A stretch of 32,724 nt of DNA from an uncultured Clostridia bacterium. Lineage in GTDB: Bacteria > Bacillota > Clostridia > TANB77 > UBA1234. Shown one piece after another: positions 17,169 to 24,385 of this stretch (the first letter of the stretch is position 1; each line of letters begins with the position of its first letter). The stretch covers positions 1-32,724 of the forward strand of contig CALXZO010000015.1 in NCBI GenBank assembly GCA_944393265.1, in the 5' to 3' direction. Made by a program: the position numbers and the translations under genes. The notes beneath the pieces were generated by a model. It saw only the letters and a program-made list of their open reading frames with translations. It was not told the DNA's origin and did not search any database.

Positions 17169-18290
17169 CTATTCTCCTCTTAATCTACGTGGCAATACCA
17201 TATATACGTACTTTTCATCAGCTAAAGGACGAATTACGCAAGGTGAAATTTCACTCTTAAAATACAAATATACTTCATCATCCTCTACAACTTTAAGTGC
17301 ATCTAGCAAAAACTTGGGATCAAATCCTATCTCTAATTCTTTTCCTTCAGTTTCTACAAGCACTTCTTCTTTCGCATCACCGACTTGAGAAGTACATGAA
17401 ATGATGATACTTCCAAGACTTATAAAAATTTTAATAGGATACTTTTCTTCTTTTTCTGCAGCAGAGCTTGAAAAAATTGAAGCCCTCTCTATCGCACTCT
17501 GTAATGCTCCTTTATTAACTTTTATTCTAGTTTCCCATTCATTTGGTATTGCATTATTATAATTAAAGAATTCCCCTTCTAATAACCTTGATACTATTTT
17601 GCAATTATTAATTTCAAATAGCGCTTGATTTTTAGATATACCAACTGTAACGACTTCATCAATGTCTTGCAAATTCTTAACTATTTCATTTAAATATTTT
17701 CCAGGAACTATTGCTGTAAATTTTTCACTAAATTTTCCCATCGAAGCTTTTCTAAGAGCTAATCTGTATCCGTCAACAGCAACAACATTAAGCGTTTCAT
17801 TTACAACTTCTAAAAAGCATCCAGTAAATATCGGACGATTTTCATCTGTACTTACAGCAAATATTGTCCTTTTTATCATATCTTTTAAAGCTCCTTGAGA
17901 AAGAGTTATACTCTTTTCCACATCTATTTTAGGTAATGATGGAAAATCATCTGCATTCATTGTAGAAAGTTTATAAACAGAACCTTCGCATTCTATAACT
18001 AATAAATCTTTATCATTAACATGTAAAGAAATTTGATCATTAGGTAATTTTTTAATTATGTCTACAAACATTCTACAATCAACAACAACTTTTCCTTCCT
18101 CCACAACATCAATATTTTCTAATAAATATTCTATACCTATATCTAAATCATTAGTTGTCAATATAATATGATTTTTCTTTACATTAATAAGAATACCTTC
18201 TAGTATAGGATCTGTCGTTCTTCCTACGGAACTACGACTTACAGCATTTAATCCAAGCATTAAATTTTCTTTTTGACAAATAAACTTCAT
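17169..18290 (-). CDS. dnaN: DNA polymerase III sliding clamp (beta)
   Basis: The 373-residue product is the ring-shaped processivity clamp of the replicative polymerase. It begins MKFICQKENLMLGLNAVSR, contains DENRPIFTGCFLEV and VAVDGYRLALRK in the middle domain, and ends MVLPRRLRGE in place of the usual MPMRL. The start at 18290 follows GTTGAGGT and gives the conserved N-terminus; an in-frame ATG 15 codons upstream would add a lysine-rich stretch not found in clamps. It is directly downstream of the origin-containing gap after dnaA, and probably co-transcribed with recF. Confidence 0.98.
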   Translation of the reverse strand: MKFICQKENLMLGLNAVSRSSVGRTTDPILEGILINVKKNHIILTTNDLDIGIEYLLENIDVVEEGKVVVDCRMFVDIIKKLPNDQISLHVNDKDLLVIECEGSVYKLSTMNADDFPSLPKIDVEKSITLSQGALKDMIKRTIFAVSTDENRPIFTGCFLEVVNETLNVVAVDGYRLALRKASMGKFSEKFTAIVPGKYLNEIVKNLQDIDEVVTVGISKNQALFEINNCKIVSRLLEGEFFNYNNAIPNEWETRIKVNKGALQSAIERASIFSSSAAEKEEKYPIKIFISLGSIIISCTSQVGDAKEEVLVETEGKELEIGFDPKFLLDALKVVEDDEVYLYFKSEISPCVIRPLADEKYVYMVLPRRLRGE

Positions 18291-18335
18291 AATAAAAACC
18301 TCAACTTTCTTTTTCTTTACAAAAAAACAGACCAA

Positions 18336-18373
18336 AAAATAAATTCGTTTTTTTTAATTAAAATAAATAAAAT
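18336..18373. other. AT-rich unwinding element of oriC
   Basis: A nearly pure A/T stretch lies between the upstream end of dnaN and the TAG repeat tract. In the Bacillus model this is where the strands first open, next to DnaA-trios. The assignment rests on position and composition. Confidence 0.6.
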
Positions 18374-18391
18374 TAGTAGTAGTAGTAGTAA
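18374..18391 (+). other. DnaA-trio tract (TAG)5TAA
   Basis: Five TAG triplets plus one TAA lie between the AT-rich element and a DnaA box at 18405. DnaA-trios (3'-GAT-5' repeats) guide DnaA from boxes onto single-stranded DNA in Bacillus. The order here (unwinding element, trios, short GC spacer, DnaA box at the 3' side) is the expected one. Confidence 0.7.
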
Positions 18392-18404
18392 GCGATGTTA
18401 GTAA

Positions 18405-18681
18405 TGTGGAAAACTAGTTAAAAGTATACTCCCGTAAGGTTTAAGTGATGTTAATAAAATGTTAAAATTCAACAAGAATAATTCACATTAACTAACAAAA
18501 TTTTGTGAAAAATGTTTTTTCAACAATTTTTTGCAAGTTTTTCACACTGGTATGTGGATATCTTATAAAAGTCTTAAGCGACAACAAGTTCAATGTTTTT
18601 TCATTAGTTATACAAAAATTATTAACTGCTTAAAAATAAACAAAAACGAGTTATTAACATTTATTAAGATTTTGTGAATAA
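18405..18681. other. oriC: DnaA-box cluster between dnaA and dnaN (oriC)
   Basis: Boxes or near-boxes of TTATNCACA are seen at 18405 (TGTGGAAAA), 18479 (TAATTCACA), 18504 (TGTGAAAAA), 18538 (TTTTTCACA), 18553 (TGTGGATAT) and 18673 (TGTGAATAA, a full match). Together with the trio tract this marks the main unwinding part of a bipartite origin. The stretch holds no gene. Confidence 0.75.
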
Positions 18682-18705
18682 CTTTCTTCCGTAAGTTTAC
18701 AACTG

Positions 18706-20019
18706 TTAATTAAGTATCATTTTTCTTATGTTATCTACGATCATTTTTGTATTTGGGTCGGTCTTAATAATAGATTCAATTTTATTTATTGCATATATAA
18801 CAGTTGTATGATCTCTTCCACCAAACTCTTTTCCTATTTCCACTAATGGTTGTCCAGTTAGTTGTTTAGACAAGTACATGGCAATTTGTCTAGGAAAAGC
18901 TATATCTCCAGAACGACGCTGTATTTTAAAGTCGTTTGGATCTAAATTATAATATTTAGCCACTACGTTTTGAATATATTCTATAGTAATAATCTTTTCT
19001 TTTGAGTGTTGCAAATCATTTAATGCTCTTTCAGCAAGTTGTAATGTTATAGGTGTATTAGTAAGTGAAGCCATTGCAACAATTTTATTAAGAGTTCCTT
19101 CCAACTCTCTAATATTTGATTCTACCTTTATAGCAATCGCTGAAAGAATTTCTTCATCTATAATAATATGATCTAATTCCGTTTTCTTTCTAAGAATAGC
19201 GTATCTTGTTTCATAATCTGGTTTACTAATATCTGCAATAAGGCCCCACTCAAAACGAGATTTAAGCCTTTCTTCAAGAGGATTCAAATCTTTAGGAGGC
19301 CTATCACTAGATATAACTAGCTGTTTATTATTTTCATAAAGCTCATTGAAAGTGTGGAAAAATTCTTCTTGGCTTCGCTCTTTTCCGCTTATAAACTGAA
19401 TGTCATCTACTAATAATAAATCTATGTTTCTATATTTAGTTCTGAACTCTTCATTTTTATTTGACTGGATAGAAAAAACTAATTCATTTGTAAATTTTTC
19501 TCCAGTTATGTAAAGCACTCTTGCATTCCTATTTTGTGATAATACATAATTACCAACAGCCTGCATAAGGTGAGTTTTACCAAGCCCTACTCCACCATAC
19601 AAAAATAAAGGATTATATGCATGGCCTGGATTTTCTGCAGTAGCAAGAGCTGCAGCATGTGCAAGCTCATTACTCTTCCCTATTACAAAAGAATCAAAAG
19701 TATATTTAGGGTTTAGCATTCCATTATTAGCTGTCAACTGATTATGCATACCATTAAATGTACTTTTATCGTGATCTTCTTCACATAATATTGTTAAAGT
19801 TATATCCCTTCCAGTAGTTATTTTAAAAGCTTCTTCTATTAAAGAAAGCTCTTTTTCAATGTATCCTTTTTGATAAGAAGTTTGAACTTTTAAAGTAGCA
19901 GACTTATCATCTAAGGAAACAATTTCAATAGGTCTAACCCATGTGTTAAATCTTAGCTCGGAAAACTCTTCCTTCAAAAGTTCTTTAACCCTAGCTAGTA
20001 CGGCTTCCATATCTTGCAT
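18706..20019 (-). CDS. dnaA: Chromosomal replication initiator DnaA
   Basis: The 437-residue product binds DnaA boxes, forms an ATP-dependent filament and opens the origin. Domain I (about 1-80) includes FNTWVRPIEIV; a short linker follows; the AAA+ core starts NPKYTFDSFVIGKSN with Walker A GGVGLGKT (142-149) and Walker B LLLVDDIQF; domain IV ends with the helix-turn-helix signature GGRDHTTVIYA. Length is normal for the family, with a short domain II. AGGAGG lies five bases before the ATG at 20019. DnaA boxes on both sides of the gene indicate autoregulation. dnaN follows across the origin gap. Confidence 0.99.
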   Translation of the reverse strand: MQDMEAVLARVKELLKEEFSELRFNTWVRPIEIVSLDDKSATLKVQTSYQKGYIEKELSLIEEAFKITTGRDITLTILCEEDHDKSTFNGMHNQLTANNGMLNPKYTFDSFVIGKSNELAHAAALATAENPGHAYNPLFLYGGVGLGKTHLMQAVGNYVLSQNRNARVLYITGEKFTNELVFSIQSNKNEEFRTKYRNIDLLLVDDIQFISGKERSQEEFFHTFNELYENNKQLVISSDRPPKDLNPLEERLKSRFEWGLIADISKPDYETRYAILRKKTELDHIIIDEEILSAIAIKVESNIRELEGTLNKIVAMASLTNTPITLQLAERALNDLQHSKEKIITIEYIQNVVAKYYNLDPNDFKIQRRSGDIAFPRQIAMYLSKQLTGQPLVEIGKEFGGRDHTTVIYAINKIESIIKTDPNTKMIVDNIRKMILN

Positions 20020-20080
20020 AATGTCCTCCTAACAAAATTTACAAAGTTATTAACATTTTACTAACAAATGTTAATAAAAT

Positions 20081-20348
20081 TGTGGATAAGTTTTATCAAA
20101 AGCTCAAAAGTGCTTATTTCCTCAAATAAAATAGTAACGAAAAATGTTAAAGCACTGAAACCTTGATATAAAGGCATTTAAAATATAATACCTATTTTAT
20201 ACACGTTTTTAATACGAACATGCATTTGTAAAATGTAAAAAGAATTATGTATACAATTCATAAAAACAATTATGTAAATTCTTTTTAAAAGTATTGATAT
20301 ATCAATACTTCTAAAAGTTACTCACATTATATCTTTTTATGTGGATAA
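20081..20348. other. oriC: DnaA boxes upstream of dnaA (second half of oriC / dnaA control region)
   Basis: Perfect boxes TGTGGATAA are at 20081 and 20340, with a near match TTACTCACA at 20318. The gap between dnaA and the next gene (20020-20619) also holds a 22-bp palindrome (20289-20310) and part of a dispersed repeat, and no supportable gene. These boxes probably regulate dnaA and form the second origin cluster. Confidence 0.75.
20289..20310. promoter_or_regulatory. 22-bp perfect palindrome near oriC
   Basis: AAGTATTGATA is followed directly by its reverse complement TATCAATACTT. It lies just before two DnaA boxes. A dimeric DNA-binding protein site is the likely meaning; which protein is unknown. 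Confidence 0.6.
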
Positions 20349-20447
20349 TTGCAAGAAATAAAAGAAAAAAACTAAAATGTGTACTTCCGTAGACATTTTC
20401 AAAAACTATGTATACTTTACATAAATATAAATTTTAGATACAGTGAC

Positions 20448-20615
20448 GCAGTTTTTGTCTATATAGTTACAAGGCACATAATAAAATTAAAAATATATGG
20501 TAATTTATATAATAGTCTATCATTAATTTTTTTGTTAAGACTGTCCTTGTTTATATTTAAAATTTGTGACATACTTCTTAAAATCGATTGGTTTAGTGTG
20601 ACAGGTTCAAACAGT
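20448..20615. repeat. Dispersed repeat pair (copy beside dnaA)
   Basis: GCAGTTTTTGTCTATA (from 20448) and AGGTTCAAACAGT (20603-20615) recur in the same order at 24218-24276, where they form part of a terminator hairpin. Here they are about 140 bases apart and the returning hairpin arm is absent. Confidence 0.45.
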
Positions 20616-20619
20616 ATAT

Positions 20620-20886
20620 ATGAAAATCAAAAAGGATAGAAGGAATATTGAAAATTCCATGAAATCTATGAGTAAGTATGTAAATGAACAAACGGTTGCT
20701 CTAGTCTTTATTGAATATGATGGTAGATTTTTAACTGCAAAAGATGTTATTGCATCAGCCGTTTATGAATTACTAAAGAAATTTAGACCAGAAAAATACA
20801 TAAAAGAACGAGTAGAAAAAATTTTATATTTTTGTTTATTTACCAAATATTATAAAATTCTTGACTTCTCTTTTAAATTATGTTAA
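20620..20886 (+). CDS. Small protein of unknown function
   Basis: This frame encodes 88 residues. The part from about 14 to 68 looks like a real protein (MSKYVNEQTVALVFIEYD, then helices ending YIKERVEKIL), whereas the last 20 residues are low-complexity and AT-driven, as if the gene had lost its original end. No clear ribosome binding site precedes the first ATG; AGAAGGA at about 20638 could serve later ATGs at 20659 or 20671. No family recognised. It may be a small gene or a decayed one. Confidence 0.4.
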   Translation: MKIKKDRRNIENSMKSMSKYVNEQTVALVFIEYDGRFLTAKDVIASAVYELLKKFRPEKYIKERVEKILYFCLFTKYYKILDFSFKLC

Positions 20887-20947
20887 CACACGGTTAGTGC
20901 TTTGTTGCCAATATGTATAACAATAATTTGTTTAGGAGGGGAACGCA

Positions 20948-21445
20948 ATGACTATCAATGACTACATGATTCCTATTTCGTGTGACGATGAACAGAACGG
21001 CATAGTACGTAAGTATCTTTTTCCAAATGGATATGAAGTACAAGTCATTGACTACACTATTCCTTGTGAGTTGGAAAGGTACGCAATATGTGTCTATCAC
21101 AATGGAGTCGAAGTCCGCGATCTGTACAAGTCTATTGACGATATGCGTGACATCGACGTGTTACTCGAAAATTATGCAAAGTTGCCTGCTCCAGATGCTT
21201 CCGGAGAAGGTGCAAATGGAAAAACAGTACACATCAAACCCTTAAACGATTACAACGTGCTTCAGTCTTATGGCCAGATTGACATCTACGAGCTACCCAA
21301 TAAGATACTTGTGGAAACTACATGGAGTCCCAATGATGAAGAATTAGAAAAAGTTCGGGTAAAAACGGGAAGTATCTGGATTGAGTTCCCAGCCAAAAAT
21401 TCCGTTGACCTGGAAATGTTACTTCATCTAATGGCAAAAGCCTGA
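20948..21445 (+). CDS. Unrecognised 165-residue protein with atypical base composition
   Basis: The product is soluble and acidic, with no signal or membrane segment, and I recognise no domain. A strong AGGAGGGG precedes the ATG and a terminator follows, so it is a genuine single-gene unit. Its codon use is unlike its neighbours: many C-ending codons (GAC, TAC, ATC) in a region where A/T-ending codons dominate. The middle has a flexible PAPDASGEGANGK stretch separating two halves. It sits between dnaA and rpmH, where Firmicutes usually have no gene. Recent acquisition is a reasonable inference. Confidence 0.8.
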   Translation: MTINDYMIPISCDDEQNGIVRKYLFPNGYEVQVIDYTIPCELERYAICVYHNGVEVRDLYKSIDDMRDIDVLLENYAKLPAPDASGEGANGKTVHIKPLNDYNVLQSYGQIDIYELPNKILVETTWSPNDEELEKVRVKTGSIWIEFPAKNSVDLEMLLHLMAKA

Positions 21446-21473
21446 AACTGACAATGTAACCAGAAACGACAGC

Positions 21474-21503
21474 CACGCTGATTAATTCAGTCGTGTTTTT
21501 TTT
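21474..21503 (+). terminator. Terminator of the 165-residue gene
   Basis: CACG-CTGA pairs with TCAG-T-CGTG (one bulge, five-base loop), followed by eight T residues. Confidence 0.85.
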
Positions 21504-21585
21504 AGCGTTAAATGTTAACTGTTGAATTATTTATCTCTATAATGCATAAAAACTCCGTCCTCATGTCTATTTGCATTAAAATATA

Positions 21586-21615
21586 TTGACAAAAATGGCA
21601 AAGGTAGTGTAAAAT
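21586..21615 (+). promoter_or_regulatory. Promoter of rpmH
   Basis: TTGACA (21586-21591), 18 bases and TAAAAT (21610-21615) lie about 75 bases before the rpmH start. Confidence 0.7.
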
Positions 21616-21688
21616 AGTCATGCTGTAATTTTTAGATTATTATATGAAATATAATATAAAAGATTTGTATAATTGGAGGTGCAAGACA

Positions 21689-21823
21689 GTGAAGAGAACA
21701 TTTCAACCAAAAAACAGACAAGAGAAGAGAGAACATGGCTTTAGAGCTAGGATGAGTACGCGTGGAGGAAGGAAAGTTTTAAAAAGTAGAATGTTAAAAG
21801 GCAGAAAAAAACTTTCTGCTTAG
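21689..21823 (+). CDS. rpmH: Ribosomal protein L34
   Basis: The 44-residue basic protein [20 protein letters not shown]...GRKVL...GRKKLSA is the standard L34 of the large ribosomal subunit. Translation starts at GTG, preceded by TTGGAGGTG at normal spacing. It heads the conserved rpmH-rnpA-yidC-jag group and is followed by a terminator that may set a higher level of rpmH than of the downstream genes. Confidence 0.97.
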   Translation: MKRTFQPKNRQEKREHGFRARMSTRGGRKVLKSRMLKGRKKLSA

Positions 21824-21842
21824 TTTTCTATGCGTGAAGTAT

Positions 21843-21870
21843 AAAAATGCCCCAAAGATAGGGGCTTTTT
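21843..21870 (+). terminator. Terminator or attenuator between rpmH and rnpA
   Basis: The GCCCC/GGGGC stem with a seven-base loop is flanked by A and T runs. Partial read-through would feed rnpA and yidC. Confidence 0.8.
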
Positions 21871-21915
21871 ACTTATGTGCCAAAAGATATATATTGACTA
21901 ATATGAGGTGAAAAG

Positions 21916-22251
21916 ATGTTAACGCTAAAGAAAAACTATGAATTTCAAAAAGTATTAAAACATGGCAAATGGTACAGCTCAGAGAACTTGTCAGTATATG
22001 TAGCTAAAAATAATCACTGTGAGAATAAGTTAGGGATAGCAATAAGCAAAAAAGTAGCAAAGAGCGTAAAAAGAAATAGGATAAAAAGGTTAATACGAGA
22101 AGCTTATAGATTAAATGAAAAAAATATGCAAAAGGGATATAACATAGTGATAATAGTAAAGAAGAATATAATTATTGATGACATTGAGTTTCATACGATT
22201 TTTAATGAATTGAAAAAATCTTTAGAAAAAGCAAATTTAATTATGAATTAA
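21916..22251 (+). CDS. rnpA: Ribonuclease P protein component
   Basis: The 111-residue basic protein helps the RNase P RNA bind precursor tRNA and mature its 5' end. The family core is clear: LKKNYEFQKVLKHGK at the start, LGIAISKKVAKSVKRN, and the RNR signature RNRIKRLIREAYR near residues 54-66. GAGGTG precedes the ATG at 21916. It follows rpmH, the nearly universal arrangement. The yidD gene often found between rnpA and yidC is absent; only 36 bases separate them. Confidence 0.97.
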   Translation: MLTLKKNYEFQKVLKHGKWYSSENLSVYVAKNNHCENKLGIAISKKVAKSVKRNRIKRLIREAYRLNEKNMQKGYNIVIIVKKNIIIDDIEFHTIFNELKKSLEKANLIMN

Positions 22252-22287
22252 ATTATTATGATGCTTGGTGTAAATAGGAGGAGAGTA

Positions 22288-23433
22288 ATGTTAGAGGGAA
22301 TAGCTTCTATATTAGGATATTTAATGAACTTTATATACAGTATTGTTCAAAACTATGGATTAGCAATAATTTTATTTACTTTTTTGGTAAAATTGATTAT
22401 TTTGCCTTTTTCAATAAAGCAACAAAAGTCACTTGAAAAGGCTCAGGAAATACAGCCTCTAATGCAAGAATTACAAAGGAAATATGGTAATAATCAACAA
22501 AAATTTGCAGAGGAGTATCAAAAACTTTTAAAAGAAAAAAACATGTCATACTCATCTAGTATGGGATGTTCAGGCTGTTTATTAAGTTTAATACAGATCC
22601 CAATTTTGCTTGGGATGTTTTATATGATGGTAAGTCCACTTACGCATATCATGAAGATGGATCAAGACACAATTTTGGCATATAAAGATGAAATAAATAA
22701 TCAAAGAATGCAGGCTGCAATTCTTGAAATTCAATCAAATACCAATAGCGGGGATGCTGAAATAAATAAACTAGTAGAGGAAGCAAAAAGTAAAAGTTAT
22801 ATCTCAGAAAGATATTATGAAATAGACATAATTAATGAAAAAGGACTAATGGATATGGAGTTCTTAGGAGTTAATTTATGTGATGTAGCGATGCAAAACA
22901 GAGAAAATAAATATTTGCTAATAATACCGATATTATCAACAGTTTGTACATATTTATCATTAGCCATAAACACTATTATTAATAAGAGAAAAGGTATAAA
23001 ACAACCTAAATTAGAGGACTCTGAAATTCCAATGCCTAATATGACTTTGATGAATATAATGATGCCTCTTATGATGGGATATGTAGCATATTCTGTTCCT
23101 CAGGGAGTTGGATTATATTGGGCAACTAGCAATTTGCTTGGTGCTCTTCAAATATTATTGATTAGATTAGTATTTGATAGTAATAAAGAGGTAAAAACTT
23201 TAGAGGCGGGCAAAAAAATTGTTGAAAATAAAAAAAGTGATATTATTGAAGTAGATTATGAAAAAGTAGAAGATGAAGAAGAAAAAGAAGTAGAAAATAA
23301 AAATGAAAATAATGATAAAAAAGATATAGATTTAGACGCACGCAGTGATAAAAACTTGCAACAGAACAAAACATCAAATAATTATAATAAAAATTCTAGC
23401 AAGAAAAAGGGCAAGAAGAAAAAGAAAAAATAA
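22288..23433 (+). CDS. yidC: Membrane protein insertase YidC/Oxa1 family
   Basis: The 381-residue product inserts proteins into the cytoplasmic membrane. Hydrophobic segments lie near 5-40, about 95-120, 210-235 and 260-295, with MGCSGCLLSLIQIPILLGMFY and VPQGVGLYWATSNLLG as family landmarks. The residue equivalent to the conserved groove arginine before LPF (IRLLILP in Bacillus SpoIIIJ) is lysine here (VKLIILP, K35). The tail after about 310 is a long Lys/Glu/Asn-rich cytoplasmic extension, suited to ribosome contact. The start at 22288 follows AGGAGGAG; an ATG ten codons upstream lacks such a site. No lipoprotein cysteine is seen at the N-terminus. It precedes jag, its usual partner. Confidence 0.95.
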   Translation: MLEGIASILGYLMNFIYSIVQNYGLAIILFTFLVKLIILPFSIKQQKSLEKAQEIQPLMQELQRKYGNNQQKFAEEYQKLLKEKNMSYSSSMGCSGCLLSLIQIPILLGMFYMMVSPLTHIMKMDQDTILAYKDEINNQRMQAAILEIQSNTNSGDAEINKLVEEAKSKSYISERYYEIDIINEKGLMDMEFLGVNLCDVAMQNRENKYLLIIPILSTVCTYLSLAINTIINKRKGIKQPKLEDSEIPMPNMTLMNIMMPLMMGYVAYSVPQGVGLYWATSNLLGALQILLIRLVFDSNKEVKTLEAGKKIVENKKSDIIEVDYEKVEDEEEKEVENKNENNDKKDIDLDARSDKNLQQNKTSNNYNKNSSKKKGKKKKKK

Positions 23434-23490
23434 ATTGTGTTAAATAACTAGAAATTTGATTTTCTAGAAAAATATAAAGGAGGTTTTATA

Positions 23491-24195
23491 ATGGCTAGGG
23501 TCGCAGAAGGAATGGGAAAAAATTACGAAGAAGCTGTTAATGATGCACTAGGAAAAATAGGATTAAATAAAGATGAGGTTTTAATTGAATTAATAGAGGA
23601 ACCTAAAAAGAGAATTTTTAGCATATTAGAATCTAGGCAGGTTAAAGTCAAAGTTACTGAAATTGAAAAAAATGTTTCAAATGCAAAAACGAAAAATGTA
23701 AATGAATATGTTGAAAAGGAAATACTAGAAATTACAGAGGAAGATGCTAATATAGCAAAAGAAAAAGTGCTAAAATTTTTAAGTGAGTTTTCAGAAAAAA
23801 TGGGGCTAACATTTAATATAAATTCTTATATTAGTGATAATGCTTTAAAGTTTGATATAACAGGTGAAAATGCAGGAATTATGATAGGATATAGAGGAGA
23901 GACTTTAGAAGCTTTACAAATGTTAGCATCAACTATTGGAAATAAAAATTGTAAAAATTACGTTAGAATAATAATAGATATAGAAGGATATAGAAAAAAG
24001 AGAATAAGAGCTCTTGAAGAATTAGCATTAAAGAGAGCAAACTTAGTAGTAGCAAAGAAAAAAAGCATAACACTAGAGCCAATGAATCCATTTGAAAGAA
24101 AAGCAATTCACAAGGCATTGCAAAATCATCCAAAAGTAAAAACAGTAAGCACAGGAGAAGAGCCTTATAGAAAAGTAGTAATATCATTAAAATAA
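23491..24195 (+). CDS. jag: RNA-binding protein Jag (KhpB)
   Basis: The 234-residue product has the three Jag parts: the Jag-N domain (1-55, MARVAEGMGKNYEEAV...), a KH domain with IGYRGETLEALQML in place of the GxxG loop, and an R3H domain with FERKAIHKALQNHP near the end. In other Firmicutes KhpB pairs with KhpA to bind RNA and affects cell elongation. AAAGGAGG precedes the ATG. It directly follows yidC and is followed by a strong terminator, closing the rpmH group. Confidence 0.95.
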   Translation: MARVAEGMGKNYEEAVNDALGKIGLNKDEVLIELIEEPKKRIFSILESRQVKVKVTEIEKNVSNAKTKNVNEYVEKEILEITEEDANIAKEKVLKFLSEFSEKMGLTFNINSYISDNALKFDITGENAGIMIGYRGETLEALQMLASTIGNKNCKNYVRIIIDIEGYRKKRIRALEELALKRANLVVAKKKSITLEPMNPFERKAIHKALQNHPKVKTVSTGEEPYRKVVISLK

Positions 24196-24212
24196 TAAAG
24201 AACAATAGAAAT

Positions 24213-24300
24213 GGGGGCAGAGTTTTTGTCTATACTTTTTAAGAACAATTCGCTTAGGAGAATAGGTTCAAACAGTGTAGACAAAAACGCTGTCCTTTTG
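24213..24300 (+). terminator. Long terminator hairpin after jag (copy of dispersed repeat)
   Basis: GGGCAG-GTTTTTGTCTATAC (24215-24235) pairs with GTGTAGACAAAAACGCTGTCC (24275-24295) with a few mismatches, followed by TTTTG. The 39-base loop holds AGGTTCAAACAGT. The left arm and this loop motif also occur at 20448-20615. Confidence 0.75.
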
Positions 24301-24324
24301 TTTTTAATAAATTATGTAAATTCG

Positions 24325-24353
24325 TTGAATTATTAAAGAAAAAATAGTATAAT
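24325..24353 (+). promoter_or_regulatory. Promoter of mnmE
   Basis: TTGAAT (24325-24330), a 17-base spacer and a perfect TATAAT (24348-24353) lie 33 bases before the mnmE start. Confidence 0.8.
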
Positions 24354-24385
24354 ATCTTGTGGTTATCACAAAAGGAGGTTTTAAA

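Noticed and set aside
18374-18391. TAG run considered as a simple microsatellite
   Set aside because: Its position between the AT-rich element and a DnaA box, in the right orientation, makes a DnaA-trio tract the better reading.
20379-20639. 86-codon plus-strand frame before the small unknown gene
   Set aside because: Tyr/Ile/Phe-rich text from AT-rich DNA with no ribosome binding site; it runs across a dispersed repeat.
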